In this document: piece by piece, positions 20,870-21,846 of the stretch
How the letters are laid out: each line of letters opens with the position of its first letter
How positions within the stretch are numbered: the first letter of the stretch is position 1
Source: a virus
Reading direction: 5' to 3' (one strand)
Length of the DNA: 21,846 nucleotides
Virus record (IMG/VR): IMGVR_UViG_3300034152_000605
Span: 1-21,846 of that record
Program-made: the position numbers and the translations under genes
Notes under the pieces: model-generated
Databases searched by the model: none
What the model was told of the DNA's origin: nothing
The model's input: only the letters and a program-made list of their open reading frames with translations

Positions 20870-21674
20870 TCTTCTGATCATACTCTTATCAGTGTTCACG
20901 TACTGGGTGGCTCTCGGCCAGCCATCCAACTCTGACGACCAGGTCGGCAGCCGTATACCAGATGGTGCGGTCGACACTGATCAGATCGCAGACGATGCTA
21001 TCACAGCCGATAAGATGGACACCGGCTCAGTATCTGGCGGCATTGGCGGTACGATCGTTGACAATTCGATCACTTCAGACGATCTTGGCGCCAACTCGGT
21101 CGATAAGTCTGAGATTGCCCCGAACGCTGTGGATACCTCAGAGCTTGAGGCCGATGCCGTTACGAACGTCAAAGTTGCTACTGGGATAGATGCCGTGAAG
21201 CTCGGAGACGGCTCTGTGACAAACACAGAGTTTCAGCAGCTCAGAGACATCTCAACCGCCAGCACGATCCAGACACAGCTCGATGGAAAAGTGGCAACGA
21301 CTGGAAACGAGTCGATCAGTGGAGTAAAAGACTTCACCGGTGTCCTGAAGGGTAAGTATCTAGCGTCAAGACAGATCGCTTCCGGCATTTACCCAAACAG
21401 CTCGTTGAATATTTACTCGTCCGAAGATTTCCCAGATGGGACGGTGGTCTTTTGCTTTGCCACATCTATCACCAATCCGAGTCAGATCAACACTTCAACG
21501 ACTATGGCTCTGTTAGCATCTGCTCAGAACACAGGCGCTGTAGCTGTGTTTGAGATCAAGACATCTACCGATCTGCGTTTTGGGACAGAGGGTAACTCGG
21601 TGGACCTGTATAACGACAATGATGACCATATACGGAAAGCTCGCGGAGCCTGCTACCTCTCCGTTGAGCCATAA
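20862..21674 (+). CDS. Signal-peptide-bearing tail fibre-like protein, 270 aa
   Basis: ATG at 20862 with GGAGGG at 20847-20852, overlapping the previous gene by eight bases. Residues 1-19 are a Sec signal peptide (MRSLLIILL..., A-L-G before Gln20). The start is similar to those of the genes at 3214 and 3744. Residues 30-125 hold a roughly ten-residue repeat (NSITSDDLGA, NSVDKSEIAP, NAVDTSELEA, DAVTNVKVAT) typical of phage fibre shafts. LGDGSVTNTEFQQLRDISTASTIQTQLDGKV is a widespread fibre-shaft end motif. The C-terminal domain (about 158-270) is beta-rich with two Cys (VVFCFATS, RGACYLSVEP). The signal sequence on an otherwise ordinary fibre is the oddity. Alternative: a membrane-anchored N-terminus if not cleaved. 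Confidence 0.7.
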   Translation: MRSLLIILLSVFTYWVALGQPSNSDDQVGSRIPDGAVDTDQIADDAITADKMDTGSVSGGIGGTIVDNSITSDDLGANSVDKSEIAPNAVDTSELEADAVTNVKVATGIDAVKLGDGSVTNTEFQQLRDISTASTIQTQLDGKVATTGNESISGVKDFTGVLKGKYLASRQIASGIYPNSSLNIYSSEDFPDGTVVFCFATSITNPSQINTSTTMALLASAQNTGAVAVFEIKTSTDLRFGTEGNSVDLYNDNDDHIRKARGACYLSVEP

Positions 21675-21683
21675 GGAGACGCC

Positions 21684-21846
21684 ATGGGCGTAACACTCGT
21701 TGAGAGGATTCAGAAGGGCGAGAAGCTCGACATCCAGAACGTCGAAGAGGTCATCGACCTGGTCGACGCGACCGGACGGAGCATTCTCAAAGCGGCCGAC
21801 GACGGCACGCTGAACTGGAAAGACCTGCCGCACCTGCTGCCGGTCG
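21684..21846 (+). CDS. Small phage protein, 3' truncated by the window end
   Basis: The ATG at 21684 has AAGGAG just upstream at 21673-21678, and 54 residues are visible. The sequence is an acidic helix (VERIQKGEKLDIQNVEEVIDLVDATGRSIL) followed by KAADDGTLNWKDLPHLLPV. The pattern of a helix, then x-D-G-x-L-x-x-x-D-L-P-x-L-L-P resembles short phage proteins of unknown function encoded after the tail fibres, near lysis genes. The remainder, which could include a membrane segment as in a holin, is outside the window, so the role is not called. Confidence 0.55.
   Translation, partial: MGVTLVERIQKGEKLDIQNVEEVIDLVDATGRSILKAADDGTLNWKDLPHLLPV

Overview
This window is the late virion-structure region of a tailed double-stranded DNA bacteriophage, or of a prophage or metagenomic phage contig. 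All supported genes are on the + strand, tightly packed, with frequent ATGA/GTGA start-stop overlaps and GGAGG-type ribosome binding sites. The order (HK97-fold major capsid protein, head-tail connector, head-tail morphogenesis protein, tail terminator, major tail protein, frameshifted tail chaperone, very long tape measure, tail tip and hub, fibres) identifies a long-tailed siphovirus. A 1298-residue tape measure predicts a tail of about 190-200 nm at roughly 1.5 angstrom per residue. The host cannot be named. Sec signal peptides with A-x-A type cleavage sites say only that it is bacterial, and their short hydrophobic cores fit a Gram-negative host. No integrase, repressor, terminase, portal, replication, tRNA or CRISPR feature is visible.

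Layout. 1-845: C-terminal part of the major capsid protein, followed by a strong hairpin terminator. 918-5265: an unusual block of six to seven proteins built from beta-rich virion/appendage-type domains, placed between the capsid gene and the head-completion genes. Three consecutive members (2846-4424) carry Sec signal peptides. 5268-6100: a 49-residue protein and a probable circularly permuted NlpC/P60-like cysteine hydrolase. 6131-7999: head completion and neck genes. 8012-9250: major tail protein, then a second canonical terminator. 9364-10337: tail assembly chaperone with a textbook A-AAA-AAA programmed -1 frameshift site producing a 324-residue fusion. 10288-14184: tape measure. 14186-17952: a tail-tip protein with about 20 short G-x-E-V-x-R repeats in two blocks, and the tail hub. 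17972-21674: four tail-tip or fibre genes, the last again with a signal peptide. 21684-end: start of a small protein.

How it fits together. Capsid and neck proteins complete the head. The chaperone and its frameshift product load the tape measure, the tail tube polymerises around it, and the tip, hub and fibre proteins form the adsorption apparatus. Hairpins directly follow the genes expected to give high-copy products (capsid, the 272-residue protein, tail tube), which suggests stoichiometry is set by transcript ends. The least ordinary points are the G-x-E-V-x-R repeat protein, the four exported-looking virion-type proteins whose signal-peptide starts resemble one another, and the cysteine hydrolase inside the head module.
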